DNA from: RGIG5579 sp045543495
Lineage (GTDB): Bacteria; Bacillota; Clostridia; Oscillospirales; SIG627
Length of the DNA: 64,000 bases
Assembly (NCBI GenBank): GCA_045543495.1
Contig: JAZQMO010000015.1
Span: 62,001-126,000 of the forward strand
Reading direction: 5' to 3'
Of this stretch, positions 17,253-25,442 are shown in pieces. The translations under genes were made by a program, and so were the position numbers. Within the stretch, counting starts at the first letter, position 1. Every line of letters starts with the position of its first letter. Under the pieces are notes generated by a model. The model worked only from the letters and a program-made list of their open reading frames with translations, was not told where the DNA came from and did no database searches.

Positions 17253-18524
17253 TTACTCCGAACGAATGACAGCGCTCTTGGCATGGGCAGTCAAGCCCTC
17301 CTCACAGGCAAAGCGATATACATCCTGTGCGACTGCATCCAAAGCCTCCTTCGTATAATAGGTATACTGCATTTTTTTCACGAAATCATCCACAGACAGG
17401 GGGCTTGAAAACCGAGCCGTCCCGCTGGTAGGCAAAGTGTGGTTTGCACCGGAAAAATAGTCCCCCAATGCTTCGGGACAGTTTCTGCCCATAAAGACAG
17501 AGCCTGCATGGCGAATCTGATCCAACACGGCAAAGGGATCATCCAAGCAAAGTTCCAAATGCTCGGGTGCAATGCGGTTGGAGATCTCAATAGCACACCC
17601 AATACTGTCTGCCACAATGATCTTTCCGTTTTCATCAATGGAAATACGGGCAATCTCCTGTCTTTCCAAAAGCGGAATCTGCTTTTCTAATTCGTCACGA
17701 ACCTTTTCGGCAAAGGAAGCATCATCGGTAACCAAAACGGCACTGGCCATTTTATCGTGCTCGGCCTGTGACAGAAGATCTGCCGCAATATGGGAGGGAT
17801 TGCTCTTTCCGTCGGATATGATCAAAATTTCACTGGGACCTGCGATCATATCAATGGAGACCACGCCAAACACTTGCTTTTTTGCCTCTGCAACGAAGGC
17901 ATTACCAGGACCCACGATTTTGTCCACCTTCGGAACCGATTGGGTTCCGTATGCCAAGGCGGCAACGGCCTGCGCACCGCCGATCTTGAAAATGCGATCC
18001 ACCCCCGCAACGGAAGCGGCCGCCAGAATGGCAGGATTGATCTTTCCGTTTTTGCCGGGAGGGGAAACCATAACGATCTCATCACAGCCGGCAATTTTAG
18101 CAGGAACTGCATTCATCAGTACCGTGGAGGGGTACGCCGCCGTACCTCCGGGAACATAAATTCCCACTCTCTCCAGAGGAATTACCTTTTGTCCCATTAC
18201 AACACCGGGTCTGTTATTGAGAAGAAATCCTTGACGAACCTGCTTTTCGTGAAACGCACGAATGTTTTTCTCTGCTTTTTTCAAGATTTTAATGAAATCT
18301 ACGTCTACTTGGTCAAGAGCTTCTTGTATCTCCTCGGCAGTTACTTCAAGGGAGGAAAGCTTGGCCTTATCAAAGCGCTCGCAATAGTCAAAGAGCGCCT
18401 GATCACCGTTTGCTCTCACATTACGAATAATTTCAGAAACGATATCTTCAACGCCGAATTTTTGTTCCGATCTGGCAAAGATCTCGCTGTCGCTCACCTC
18501 GCCGTGACGGTAAATTTTGATCAT
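17253..18524 (-). CDS. hisD: Histidinol dehydrogenase
   Basis: NAD-dependent, zinc-containing, two-step oxidation of histidinol to histidine. 423 residues. The family signature around AGPSEILIISDGKSNP, LLSQAEHDKMASAVLVT and the late HTLPTSGTARFSSPLSVDDF (zinc and base residues) are present; the AEHD, EHLE and GANHTLPT motifs contain the metal and catalytic residues. Overlaps hisG by 4 nt. Confidence 0.97.
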   Translation of the reverse strand: MIKIYRHGEVSDSEIFARSEQKFGVEDIVSEIIRNVRANGDQALFDYCERFDKAKLSSLEVTAEEIQEALDQVDVDFIKILKKAEKNIRAFHEKQVRQGFLLNNRPGVVMGQKVIPLERVGIYVPGGTAAYPSTVLMNAVPAKIAGCDEIVMVSPPGKNGKINPAILAAASVAGVDRIFKIGGAQAVAALAYGTQSVPKVDKIVGPGNAFVAEAKKQVFGVVSIDMIAGPSEILIISDGKSNPSHIAADLLSQAEHDKMASAVLVTDDASFAEKVRDELEKQIPLLERQEIARISIDENGKIIVADSIGCAIEISNRIAPEHLELCLDDPFAVLDQIRHAGSVFMGRNCPEALGDYFSGANHTLPTSGTARFSSPLSVDDFVKKMQYTYYTKEALDAVAQDVYRFACEEGLTAHAKSAVIRSE

Positions 18525-19165
18525 TTTTCAGCCTCCGTAGAAAGTTGGGAGGAAAGACTGGATAAAATTCTTTCCATAGCTTCTGTTTTGAATTTAAAGC
18601 TGGATTTGTTTGCAATCAATCTTGCACTGATGGGAACCACATCCTCAATCACTTCCAGCGCATTTTCCTTCAAGGTGGTTCCTGTCTCCACGATATCCAC
18701 AATCACATCGGTCAAGCCCAAGATAGGGGCAATTTCAATGGATCCGTTCAAGTGAACGATATCAATATCTCTTCCTCTGCCACGGAAGTAATCCTTTGCG
18801 ATATTGGAAAACTTTGTAGCAACACGAAGGGTACGGGAAGCATCATCCCGAAAACCGACGGGAGCCGCTACGGCCATTTTACAAATTCCGGTTTTCAGAT
18901 CAAGCAGCTCATATACATCGGGTGCGTATTCCAAAAGAATATCCTTTCCTGCAACACCGATATCCGCAACACCGCGCTCCACGTAAATGGATACATCGGA
19001 AGGCTTGACCCAAAAATAGCGAACCCCGCAGGATTCATTTTCAAAAATAAGCTTTCGGGTATTCTCCATCACCTGAGGGCACTCAAAGCCCGCTTTTGCA
19101 AACATGGAATACACTCTCTCACCAAGACGGCCCTTTGGCAGTGCAATGTTTAACATATTACTCAA
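18521..19165 (-). CDS. hisG: ATP phosphoribosyltransferase, catalytic subunit (short form)
   Basis: First step of histidine synthesis: ATP plus PRPP. 214 residues, the short HisG that lacks the C-terminal histidine-binding domain and needs HisZ for activity and feedback. Motifs include IALPKGRLGE and the PRPP loop DIVETGTTLKENAL. The gene overlaps hisZ by 8 nt, matching the HisG-HisZ octamer seen in this class. Confidence 0.97.
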   Translation of the reverse strand: MSNMLNIALPKGRLGERVYSMFAKAGFECPQVMENTRKLIFENESCGVRYFWVKPSDVSIYVERGVADIGVAGKDILLEYAPDVYELLDLKTGICKMAVAAPVGFRDDASRTLRVATKFSNIAKDYFRGRGRDIDIVHLNGSIEIAPILGLTDVIVDIVETGTTLKENALEVIEDVVPISARLIANKSSFKFKTEAMERILSSLSSQLSTEAEK

Positions 19166-20276
19166 CGCTCTTCACCCCACTGTCACACAATTCAAACAAT
19201 TTACGGTAACGCAATTTTTTCGGTATCACTTTTTGACATACAACCGTCTCAAATTCTTCTCTCAGGGCTTTCACCGCTTTTTCCACATGGGATACGGAAT
19301 CAATATCGCTGTAAAGCAAAACGGCATCCACATCGTATTCCTTTTTTTCGGATAAAATCCCCTGCAAAGCATCAAGATAAACGGCAAAACCGATTGCCCC
19401 GCCTCGGCACCCCATTTTCTCCATCAGACGGTCATACTGACCTCCTGACAAAATGCCGCTTGGCACGCCCTCAACAAAGCCCTTGAATACAATTCCGTTA
19501 TAGTAATCCGTATGGTTCACCACGGAAAAATCAAGGTTGATCATATCTCCAAAGCCTTCTTGGGACAGAGAGAGATAAAGATCGTTTAAAAAAGCAACCT
19601 GATCAAAAAACACAGTATTGCGGAAGGTGGAAATCAATTTCGGCATTACGCTGTCAAAATGGCCGTAGGTGGAAACCAAAGTGCAAAGCAATTCGGTCTT
19701 ATTCTCGGGAACCAAGCACTTTTTGGTAATATCACGGATTTCGTGAAGATTCTTCTTCCCCACCGCCTCAAAAATACTTTTTTTGGTTTCATTATCGATC
19801 CCAAGTGAATGGATCACATCGGAAAGGAGACCAAAATGAGAAAGATCCAAAACAGATCGATCAGAAAAGATGCGAAGGCTTTTGGCGGCAAGCAACAAAA
19901 CCTCATAAATATCGTACTGACCGACACATCCCATGCTTTCAATGCCGATCTGCTTGATCTCCTTAAAGCCGCCGCTTCGGTCTGATACACGGTATACGTT
20001 TTCATCATAAAACACCTTGGAAACGTATTTTCCCTCTTCCCTGAAATTTTTAATGATGGAGAGGGTCACGTCAGGCTTCATGGCAAGAAGCTTTCCGTTG
20101 GTATCGGTAAACGTAATAATGCCGTCAGAAATCAAAAAGTCCTTATTTCTGACATACAGGTCATACTCCTCAAACTTACTCATTTTAAATTGTGAGAAGC
20201 CATAGTTTTCAAACAGGTTGCGAAGCAAAAACTCTGCCTTTTCGCTACCGTTGATTCTGAAATTACAGGTATTCAT
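19158..20276 (-). CDS. hisZ: ATP phosphoribosyltransferase regulatory subunit
   Basis: Catalytically inactive HisRS-like protein that pairs with short HisG and carries histidine feedback. 372 residues. The class II synthetase core is visible (MKPDVTLSIIKNF for motif 2-like, GIESMGCVGQYDIYEVL, and ARR-type GGQYDRLMEKMG) but the tRNA-binding domain of HisS is absent. It begins 3 bp after the TrpR-like gene, and the start codon overlaps nothing. Because it lies inside the his operon and the length is short, HisZ is far more likely than HisS. Confidence 0.95.
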   Translation of the reverse strand: MNTCNFRINGSEKAEFLLRNLFENYGFSQFKMSKFEEYDLYVRNKDFLISDGIITFTDTNGKLLAMKPDVTLSIIKNFREEGKYVSKVFYDENVYRVSDRSGGFKEIKQIGIESMGCVGQYDIYEVLLLAAKSLRIFSDRSVLDLSHFGLLSDVIHSLGIDNETKKSIFEAVGKKNLHEIRDITKKCLVPENKTELLCTLVSTYGHFDSVMPKLISTFRNTVFFDQVAFLNDLYLSLSQEGFGDMINLDFSVVNHTDYYNGIVFKGFVEGVPSGILSGGQYDRLMEKMGCRGGAIGFAVYLDALQGILSEKKEYDVDAVLLYSDIDSVSHVEKAVKALREEFETVVCQKVIPKKLRYRKLFELCDSGVKSVE

Positions 20277-20279
20277 AGA

Positions 20280-20570
20280 TCACCGATTCTCCTCAAGCTT
20301 TGAAATGGCATTCAAGTAACCGCCGCTTCCATAAGATATGCACTTATTCACACGGCTGATGGTTGCAGTGCTCACACCGGTTTTTCGATTGATTTCCTGA
20401 TAGTTGGTTCCGTTTTTCAAAAGGATCGCAACCTCAAGGCGTTGGGACATATCCATAATTTCCTTAATTGTACAAAGATCCTCTAAAAACAAATAGCAGT
20501 CCTCCACGGTTTTCATTTCGGACAAAACCTTCATCAAACGATCGGTTGATTCATTATGCCAATTGGTCAT
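20280..20570 (-). CDS. TrpR-family regulator heading the his operon (YerC/HisR group)
   Basis: Small DNA-binding protein of 96 residues with a TrpR-like helical fold. The helix-turn-helix is NYQEINRKTGVSTATISRVN, and the conserved tail is SYGSGGY. Members of this YerC group located next to his genes have been proposed as histidine repressors (HisR) from comparative genomics; that fits here, as it is the first gene of the operon, 3 bp before hisZ. An 18-bp inverted repeat inside its own promoter is the likely operator. GGGAG lies six bases before ATG. I infer histidine or a related effector as ligand; nothing in the sequence shows it. Confidence 0.9.
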   Translation of the reverse strand: MTNWHNESTDRLMKVLSEMKTVEDCYLFLEDLCTIKEIMDMSQRLEVAILLKNGTNYQEINRKTGVSTATISRVNKCISYGSGGYLNAISKLEENR

Positions 20571-20599
20571 AGCATTCTCCCTTCAGCAATTGTTTTACT

Positions 20600-20628
20600 A
20601 TATTACCACTTTAATGCGTTAAAGTCAA
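20600..20628 (-). promoter_or_regulatory. Promoter of the his operon
   Basis: TTGACT (20623-20628), 17-bp spacer, TAATAT (20600-20605) on the minus strand. Transcription would begin near 20593, about 23 bases before the first start codon, so there is no room for a T-box or riboswitch leader. Confidence 0.8.
20608..20625. promoter_or_regulatory. Candidate HisR operator inside the his promoter
   Basis: Inverted repeat ACTTTAA-CGCA-TTAAAGT with 7-bp perfect arms. It fills the spacer and the edge of the -35 box, so bound protein would exclude RNA polymerase. Its place in front of a TrpR-family gene suggests autoregulation. Confidence 0.6.
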
Positions 20629-20644
20629 TAGGGATTTTGCAAAT

Positions 20645-20689
20645 AAATATAAAAAGATGCGGGTCTTGGTCGGATCCGCATCTTTTTTT
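20645..20689 (-). terminator. Terminator after the Leu T-box unit
   Basis: AAAAAGATGCGG and CCGCATCTTTTT form a 12-bp stem, with T residues following on the minus strand. It lies 2 bp after the stop codon of the TIM barrel-ligase gene and 17 bp before the his promoter. Confidence 0.9.
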
Positions 20690-20691
20690 GA

Positions 20692-23196
20692 TTATGCATC
20701 CAAATTCAGCTTCTTTGCAGCGTCTTCACGCATTTTGTATTTTAAGATCTTTCCGGCTGCATTCATGGGGAAGCTTTTCACAAACTCTACATAACGAGGA
20801 ACCTTGTGGCGTGCCATACTGGCCGCAACGAAGGACTTCATTTCCTCTTCTGTCATCGTTTCCCCATCCTTAAGGATGATGCAAGCCATAATCTCTTCTC
20901 CGTACTGCTTATCGGGAACTCCGATAACCTGCACATCACTGACCTTGGGATTGGTGTAAATAAACTCTTCGATCTCCTTGGGGTAAATATTTTCACCGCC
21001 ACGGATGATCATATCCTTCAGTCTCCCCGTGATCAGATAATTTCCTTCGGGTGTTCTGCAAGCAAGGTCACCGGTGTGAAGCCATCCATCGGCATCAATG
21101 GTGGAAGCTGTGGCACCGGGCATTTTATAATAGCCCTTCATCAGATTGTAGCCTCTTGCAACAAATTCACCGTTTACACCGTCAGGACAATCCTCTCCCG
21201 TTTCGGGATCAATGATTTTACACTCCACATTGGCAAAAGCGCTTCCAACGGTTTCCGTTCTAACTTCAAGAGAATCGTAGTAGCTACTCATAGTGCAACC
21301 CGGGCTTGCTTCCGTTTGACCGTAAACCGAAACGATCTCCTTCATATTCATAACCTCGGTAGCCTTTTTCATCAAATCAGCGGGACAGTTTGCACCTGCC
21401 ATAATACCGGTACGAATGTGGGAGAAATCCGTTTTTTCAAAATCGGGGTGCTGCATCATAGCAATAAACATAGTAGGAACGCCGTTAAAGGTGGTAATAT
21501 GCTCATTATGTACGCAGGCCAAAGCAGGCTTGGGAGAAAAATAAGGCAAGGGACACATAGTAGCACCGTGAGTCATAGCCGCGGTCATAGAAAGAACCAT
21601 ACCGAAGCAGTGGAACATAGGCACCTGGATCATCATACGGTCAGCCGTGGAAAGATCCATATGGTCGCCGATATATTTACCGTTGTTGACTACATTGTAA
21701 TGAGTCAGCATAACACCCTTGGGAAAGCCTGTGGTGCCCGAGGTATACTGCATATTGCAAACATCGTCCTTATGAACGGCGGCAGCCATTCTGCGCACCT
21801 CTTCAAGAGGCGTTTGGGAGGCTCTTTCCAAAGCCTGATTCCATGTCATACAGCCCTTCTGACGAAAGCCAACCGTAATAACATTGCGAAGGAAGGGCAA
21901 ACGCTTGGTATGAAGAGGCTCTCCTGCCTTGAGAGTTTCCAGCTCAGGACAGAGCTCGGCAATGATCTTACCGTAGTGAGTGTCTTTTGCTCCTTCAGTC
22001 ATGATCAGGGTGTGAGTATCTGACTGACGGAGCAGATACTCTGCTTCGTGAATCTTGTATGCGGTATTCACCGTTACAAGCACCGCCCCGAGTTTTACCG
22101 TTGCCCAGAAGGCGATAAACCACTGGGGTACATTGGATGCCCAAACCGCAACATGAGTACCCGCTTTAACACCGAGATCAATCAATGCGCGAGCGAAGGT
22201 ATCTACATCGTCACGAAATTCCTCATAGGTTCTGGTATAGTCAAGTGTTGTATATTTGAAGGCATACTGATCAGGAAATTCTTCCACCATACGGTCCAAT
22301 ACATCCGAGAAGGTGGCATCGATCAAAAGATCCTTTTTCCAAACAAACTGCCCTGTGTGTGCTCTGTTATAATAGAGATTTTTCTGTCCTCGCGAGGTAT
22401 CGCCAAACTGCTTCATAAAGCCGACAAACTGGGCAAAGATGATCTCCATATCGTCCAGCTCCTCGCACCAAACGGGATCCCAGACCAAAGATACATAGCC
22501 ATCAAAATTCACAGAGCGAAGGGCAAGCATCATTTCCGAAATGGGAAGCTCCCCTTCCCCTGCCAGACAATACTCGATCTGATCGCCCATTTTTTTGGCG
22601 TCGATAAGCTGTACATGGCGAACATAAGCGCCCAGGTTCTTAATGACCTCTTCCGCACTTTCTCCAAAGCCAAAATACGCGGCAGACATATTCCAAAGAG
22701 CGGCAACATGATCGCTGGCAAAGCGCTCCAAAAGGTCTCTCAGAAGCTTGGTGTCACAGAAGGGGCCGTTTGTCTCGATCAAAAAGCTTACGCCCTGTTT
22801 TTCCGCAACGGGTAAAAACTCTGAAAGAAGATTAAAAATGTGATCGCAGACCGATTCCTTATCGCTTTGGTCATACGCTCTCAAACGGATACAGGGAATG
22901 TGCAGATTGGCACAGAATTCAAGACAGCTTTTGATCTCAATCTTCATTTGCTCGGCTTGAGAAACATTTCCCAGATCGCAAATGGTATCAATGCAGGGGA
23001 TCTCAAGCTTCTTTTCATACAAACGGCGAAGGGTTGCAGCAGCGGCATAATCGTGAAAAGCGCCGTCCTTATCCGTAAACAGGCGGTTATAAATGTTGTG
23101 AAGCTCAATTCCTTGGAACCGCAAATCTTCGGCAATATTACAAAAATCTTCGAAGGTACTGTCATGCCAGCCCTTTGTGGAAAATGAAAGCTTCAT
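20692..23196 (-). CDS. TIM-barrel / AMP-forming acyl-CoA ligase fusion
   Basis: Two-domain protein of 834 residues. Residues 1-270 look like a xylose isomerase-like (AP endonuclease 2 family) TIM barrel: FSTKGW, GIELHNIYNRL, FLIETNGPF, HVQLIDAKK and GYVSLVWDP. Residues about 290-830 are an acyl-CoA ligase: the phosphate loop YTSGTTGFPKG, adenylation motif YGQTEASPG, WLHTGDLA, hinge TGRLKDMIIRGGENIYP and catalytic Lys816 in AAGKILKYK. The ligase part resembles FadD-like short/medium-chain ligases. It is in a two-gene unit with the LeuA-like gene (2 bp apart) behind a leucine-type T-box, so I infer that it activates isovalerate or another leucine-related acid; the substrate is not visible in the sequence. 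The barrel's role is unknown; its active site may act on an unrelated sugar-like substrate or be structural. Confidence 0.9.
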   Translation of the reverse strand: MKLSFSTKGWHDSTFEDFCNIAEDLRFQGIELHNIYNRLFTDKDGAFHDYAAAATLRRLYEKKLEIPCIDTICDLGNVSQAEQMKIEIKSCLEFCANLHIPCIRLRAYDQSDKESVCDHIFNLLSEFLPVAEKQGVSFLIETNGPFCDTKLLRDLLERFASDHVAALWNMSAAYFGFGESAEEVIKNLGAYVRHVQLIDAKKMGDQIEYCLAGEGELPISEMMLALRSVNFDGYVSLVWDPVWCEELDDMEIIFAQFVGFMKQFGDTSRGQKNLYYNRAHTGQFVWKKDLLIDATFSDVLDRMVEEFPDQYAFKYTTLDYTRTYEEFRDDVDTFARALIDLGVKAGTHVAVWASNVPQWFIAFWATVKLGAVLVTVNTAYKIHEAEYLLRQSDTHTLIMTEGAKDTHYGKIIAELCPELETLKAGEPLHTKRLPFLRNVITVGFRQKGCMTWNQALERASQTPLEEVRRMAAAVHKDDVCNMQYTSGTTGFPKGVMLTHYNVVNNGKYIGDHMDLSTADRMMIQVPMFHCFGMVLSMTAAMTHGATMCPLPYFSPKPALACVHNEHITTFNGVPTMFIAMMQHPDFEKTDFSHIRTGIMAGANCPADLMKKATEVMNMKEIVSVYGQTEASPGCTMSSYYDSLEVRTETVGSAFANVECKIIDPETGEDCPDGVNGEFVARGYNLMKGYYKMPGATASTIDADGWLHTGDLACRTPEGNYLITGRLKDMIIRGGENIYPKEIEEFIYTNPKVSDVQVIGVPDKQYGEEIMACIILKDGETMTEEEMKSFVAASMARHKVPRYVEFVKSFPMNAAGKILKYKMREDAAKKLNLDA

Positions 23197-23198
23197 CC

Positions 23199-24578
23199 TT
23201 ATACCTCCTCATAAATAATCTTATTCACAGCATTCAAATAGGCACGGATTCCTGCCCCGATAATATCGGTAGACAAGCCATTACCGGAATAAAGCTTGCC
23301 ACCTGCTCTCAGTTTCACCAATGCAGAGCCCATTGCTTCTTTTCCTTCGGTAACAGACTGAATTTGGAAATCATCCAATTCATAGTGATAACCGATGATC
23401 TGATCAATGGCACGGAAGGCGGCATCCACGGGACCGTCACCGATGCAAATCCCCTGAATGACCTCGTCCCCCTTCAAAAGGGAGATCTGAGCACTGGAGG
23501 AAATGATATTACCGTTATTGATCACATAGCTCTGAAGCTTATAGGTAGCGGGAACCTGCAAGGCAACACTTGCCACCATAGCATCCAATTCCTTACTGCC
23601 GACACGCTTCTTTTGTGCAACGCGCAAGAATTCCTCGTAGACTCTTTTCTGATCCTCCTCAGACAGATCATATCCAAGCTTTGCAACTGCAACGTTTACG
23701 GCACTCTGATCGTCATTCTGATCCAAATAAATGGATTGGTCTTCCCCACCGCCCACAGTCATAGCGGATTTTTCATTTTTTACATTGGTGGTGACCCAGC
23801 GGATCTGCTTCACAATACGGCTGAGCTCCGTGTAGCGAAGGCCAAAGGAAAAGCCGTTCTTTTCCCCACAGTTTTTGATGAGAAGCGCAAAGGTTTCCAA
23901 GGGAGTAACAGAGCAGTTTACATCGGTCTTGACAACGGTTGCACCGCTCTTTGCAGCCAAAATTGAGCCTGCAGCGGCAAGTCCGTTTTTATTATCGCAG
24001 CGTACTCCGACAGGTACGGAAATATCAGAAGAAATTTCAGAAATGAAACCGGCGAAAGCATCGGGAAGCAGTTCTGCGGCAGAATCACAAAGAGAAACCT
24101 GAGTTGCTCCTGCCTCTACTGCGATCCCAATGATCTTTTTCAGAAAATCGCTTTCAGCACGGGTCGCATCCACGGCACAAAATTCAACCATCTGCACCTT
24201 TTCTTTGGCGGCTTGGATCAGTGTCTTCACCCACTCCAGCATCTTATCAGGCTTTTTATGGGCAGAATATTCCATTCCAACGGGAGAAACGGGCAATTCA
24301 ACACGAATCATACCGTTTTCATTTCCTGCCAGTGCCGCAAGAGCATTTTCAAGACTTGAAAGATCCGAGCCACAGGCCACGGATAAAATACTGTTTTTCA
24401 CAAAGGAAGAGCAGGTGCGAACAAACAAGCAATCTGCACGTACATTTTTAATTTCGGGAAGCTCGATCACATCAACTCTTAGTTTTTCAAGCTGACGGGC
24501 AATTTCAAGCTTTTCCTTAAAACCAAAAACCTCATCCTCCGTGCAAAGCGTCGTGTCTGCAATTTTGATCTGCATCAT
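23199..24578 (-). CDS. LeuA-like protein with degenerate catalytic site and intact leucine-binding domain
   Basis: 459 residues with the layout of 2-isopropylmalate synthase: barrel (1-240), linker (290-345) and LeuA dimer/allosteric domain (about 348-455, with VINNGNIISSSAQI, GDGPVDAAFRAID and AGGKLYSGNGLSTDII). The barrel has lost key residues. The normal DTTLRDGEQ is DTTLCTEDE (Arg to Cys at 12), and the metal-binding HxHND is RCDNK (193-197). Asp8 and the later CDS motif remain. I think it is not a normal IPMS; it may be a regulatory subunit, a leucine-sensing pseudoenzyme, or an enzyme with a changed reaction. First gene of a Leu T-box unit, with GGAG at good spacing. Similar proteins are sometimes labelled only as carrying the isopropylmalate synthase regulatory domain. 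Confidence 0.85.
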   Translation of the reverse strand: MMQIKIADTTLCTEDEVFGFKEKLEIARQLEKLRVDVIELPEIKNVRADCLFVRTCSSFVKNSILSVACGSDLSSLENALAALAGNENGMIRVELPVSPVGMEYSAHKKPDKMLEWVKTLIQAAKEKVQMVEFCAVDATRAESDFLKKIIGIAVEAGATQVSLCDSAAELLPDAFAGFISEISSDISVPVGVRCDNKNGLAAAGSILAAKSGATVVKTDVNCSVTPLETFALLIKNCGEKNGFSFGLRYTELSRIVKQIRWVTTNVKNEKSAMTVGGGEDQSIYLDQNDDQSAVNVAVAKLGYDLSEEDQKRVYEEFLRVAQKKRVGSKELDAMVASVALQVPATYKLQSYVINNGNIISSSAQISLLKGDEVIQGICIGDGPVDAAFRAIDQIIGYHYELDDFQIQSVTEGKEAMGSALVKLRAGGKLYSGNGLSTDIIGAGIRAYLNAVNKIIYEEV

Positions 24579-24603
24579 AATTCTTCTCCTTTTCGAAAAA
24601 ATA

Positions 24604-24856
24604 AAAAGTCCCTGAGGATAAACCTCAGGGACGAAACAATCCGCGGTACCACCCTGATTACCGCAACATGTGCGGTCATCTCAAGAGTTCTAACAAACTC
24701 ATCACCATGATAACGGGGCTCGCCGTAGATGCTTACTGAATTTGGGCACCTCTGCTCCGGAATGAGACTTTGTTTGATCTACCTATTGTCTCGCACCAAA
24801 CGACAACTCTCTGCAAGGGATTTCACAAACAAATAATTCCTTCTCTGCATTTGATT
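24604..24856 (-). promoter_or_regulatory. T-box leader, apparent leucine specifier (CUC)
   Basis: Transcription-attenuation T-box. The conserved T-box bases GGGTGGTACCGCGG are at 24641-24654, with UGGU able to pair with an ACCA tRNA end. A terminator follows (GTCCCTGAGG paired with CCTCAGGGAC, 24608-24632, then T-run). Stem I has AGAGAG and GGTGCGAG. The apparent specifier CUC (24764-24766) is followed at once by AUUCC, which pairs with GGAAU near the 5' end to form the lower helix. Uncharged leucine tRNA should allow transcription of the LeuA-like and TIM-ligase genes. Confidence 0.9.
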
Positions 24857-24861
24857 TTGGG

Positions 24862-24891
24862 ATTATAACACAAAACGTATGGATTTGTCAA
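24862..24891 (-). promoter_or_regulatory. Promoter of the Leu T-box unit
   Basis: TTGACA (24886-24891) and TATAAT (24862-24867) on the minus strand with an 18-bp spacer. It starts 18 bp after the stop of the oxidoreductase gamma gene; no terminator lies between, so the Val unit may read into this leader. Confidence 0.85.
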
Positions 24892-24908
24892 CTGTTTTGC
24901 AAAACTTT

Positions 24909-25442
24909 TTAATAATTTGCACCCAGCTTCATGGCCTTCATATTGACCTCGATCATGTCGATCTTCTTGGGAGGGATGACCTTGTTCAGGGTCTTTACAA
25001 CCAACTCCTCGTCAAACTCGCCGAGAACAGCAAGGATCTTACCCACCAGAATCATATTGGCAAGGTTGCCAAATCCGTTTTCACCTGCAAGCTTCGTTGC
25101 AGGCACATAATAAACCTGAACATCCTGGCGGTTGACCTTGCGTTCCACCAGAGAAGAGTCAACAAAGATCACGCCGCCGGGAGCAACGCTCTCTTCAAAC
25201 TTATCCAAGGAGGGCAGGTTCATCGCCACGAGAATATCGGGCTTTGATACAATGGGAGAACCAACGGGTTCATCACTCACGATAACACTGCAGCTTGCAG
25301 TACCGCCACGCATTTCGGGGCCGTAGGAAGGAAGCCAGCTAACCTCTTTATCCTCAATCAATCCTTTGTAGGCAAGCATTTTGCCGGCAAACAGGATACC
25401 CTGACCACCGAAACCGGAAAGAAGAATCTGTTTGGTACTCAT
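24909..25442 (-). CDS. 2-oxoacid:ferredoxin oxidoreductase, gamma subunit
   Basis: Gamma chain of a branched-chain (VOR-like) ketoacid oxidoreductase. 177 residues: glycine-rich start LLSGFGGQGILFAGKMLA and LPSYGPEMRGGTASCSVIVS, both typical. It overlaps the beta gene by 4 nt and is the last gene of the Val T-box unit. In the inferred direction the complex carboxylates a branched acyl-CoA to the 2-oxoacid with reduced ferredoxin; the same complex can run the other way. Confidence 0.93.
   Translation of the reverse strand: MSTKQILLSGFGGQGILFAGKMLAYKGLIEDKEVSWLPSYGPEMRGGTASCSVIVSDEPVGSPIVSKPDILVAMNLPSLDKFEESVAPGGVIFVDSSLVERKVNRQDVQVYYVPATKLAGENGFGNLANMILVGKILAVLGEFDEELVVKTLNKVIPPKKIDMIEVNMKAMKLGANY

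Noticed and set aside
19158..20276. hisS (histidyl-tRNA synthetase)
   Set aside because: Too short, lacks the anticodon-binding domain and lies beside short hisG, so hisZ is the better call.
23199..24578. Ordinary leuA
   Set aside because: Catalytic Arg and the metal-binding HxHND motif are missing; only the overall layout and allosteric domain match.
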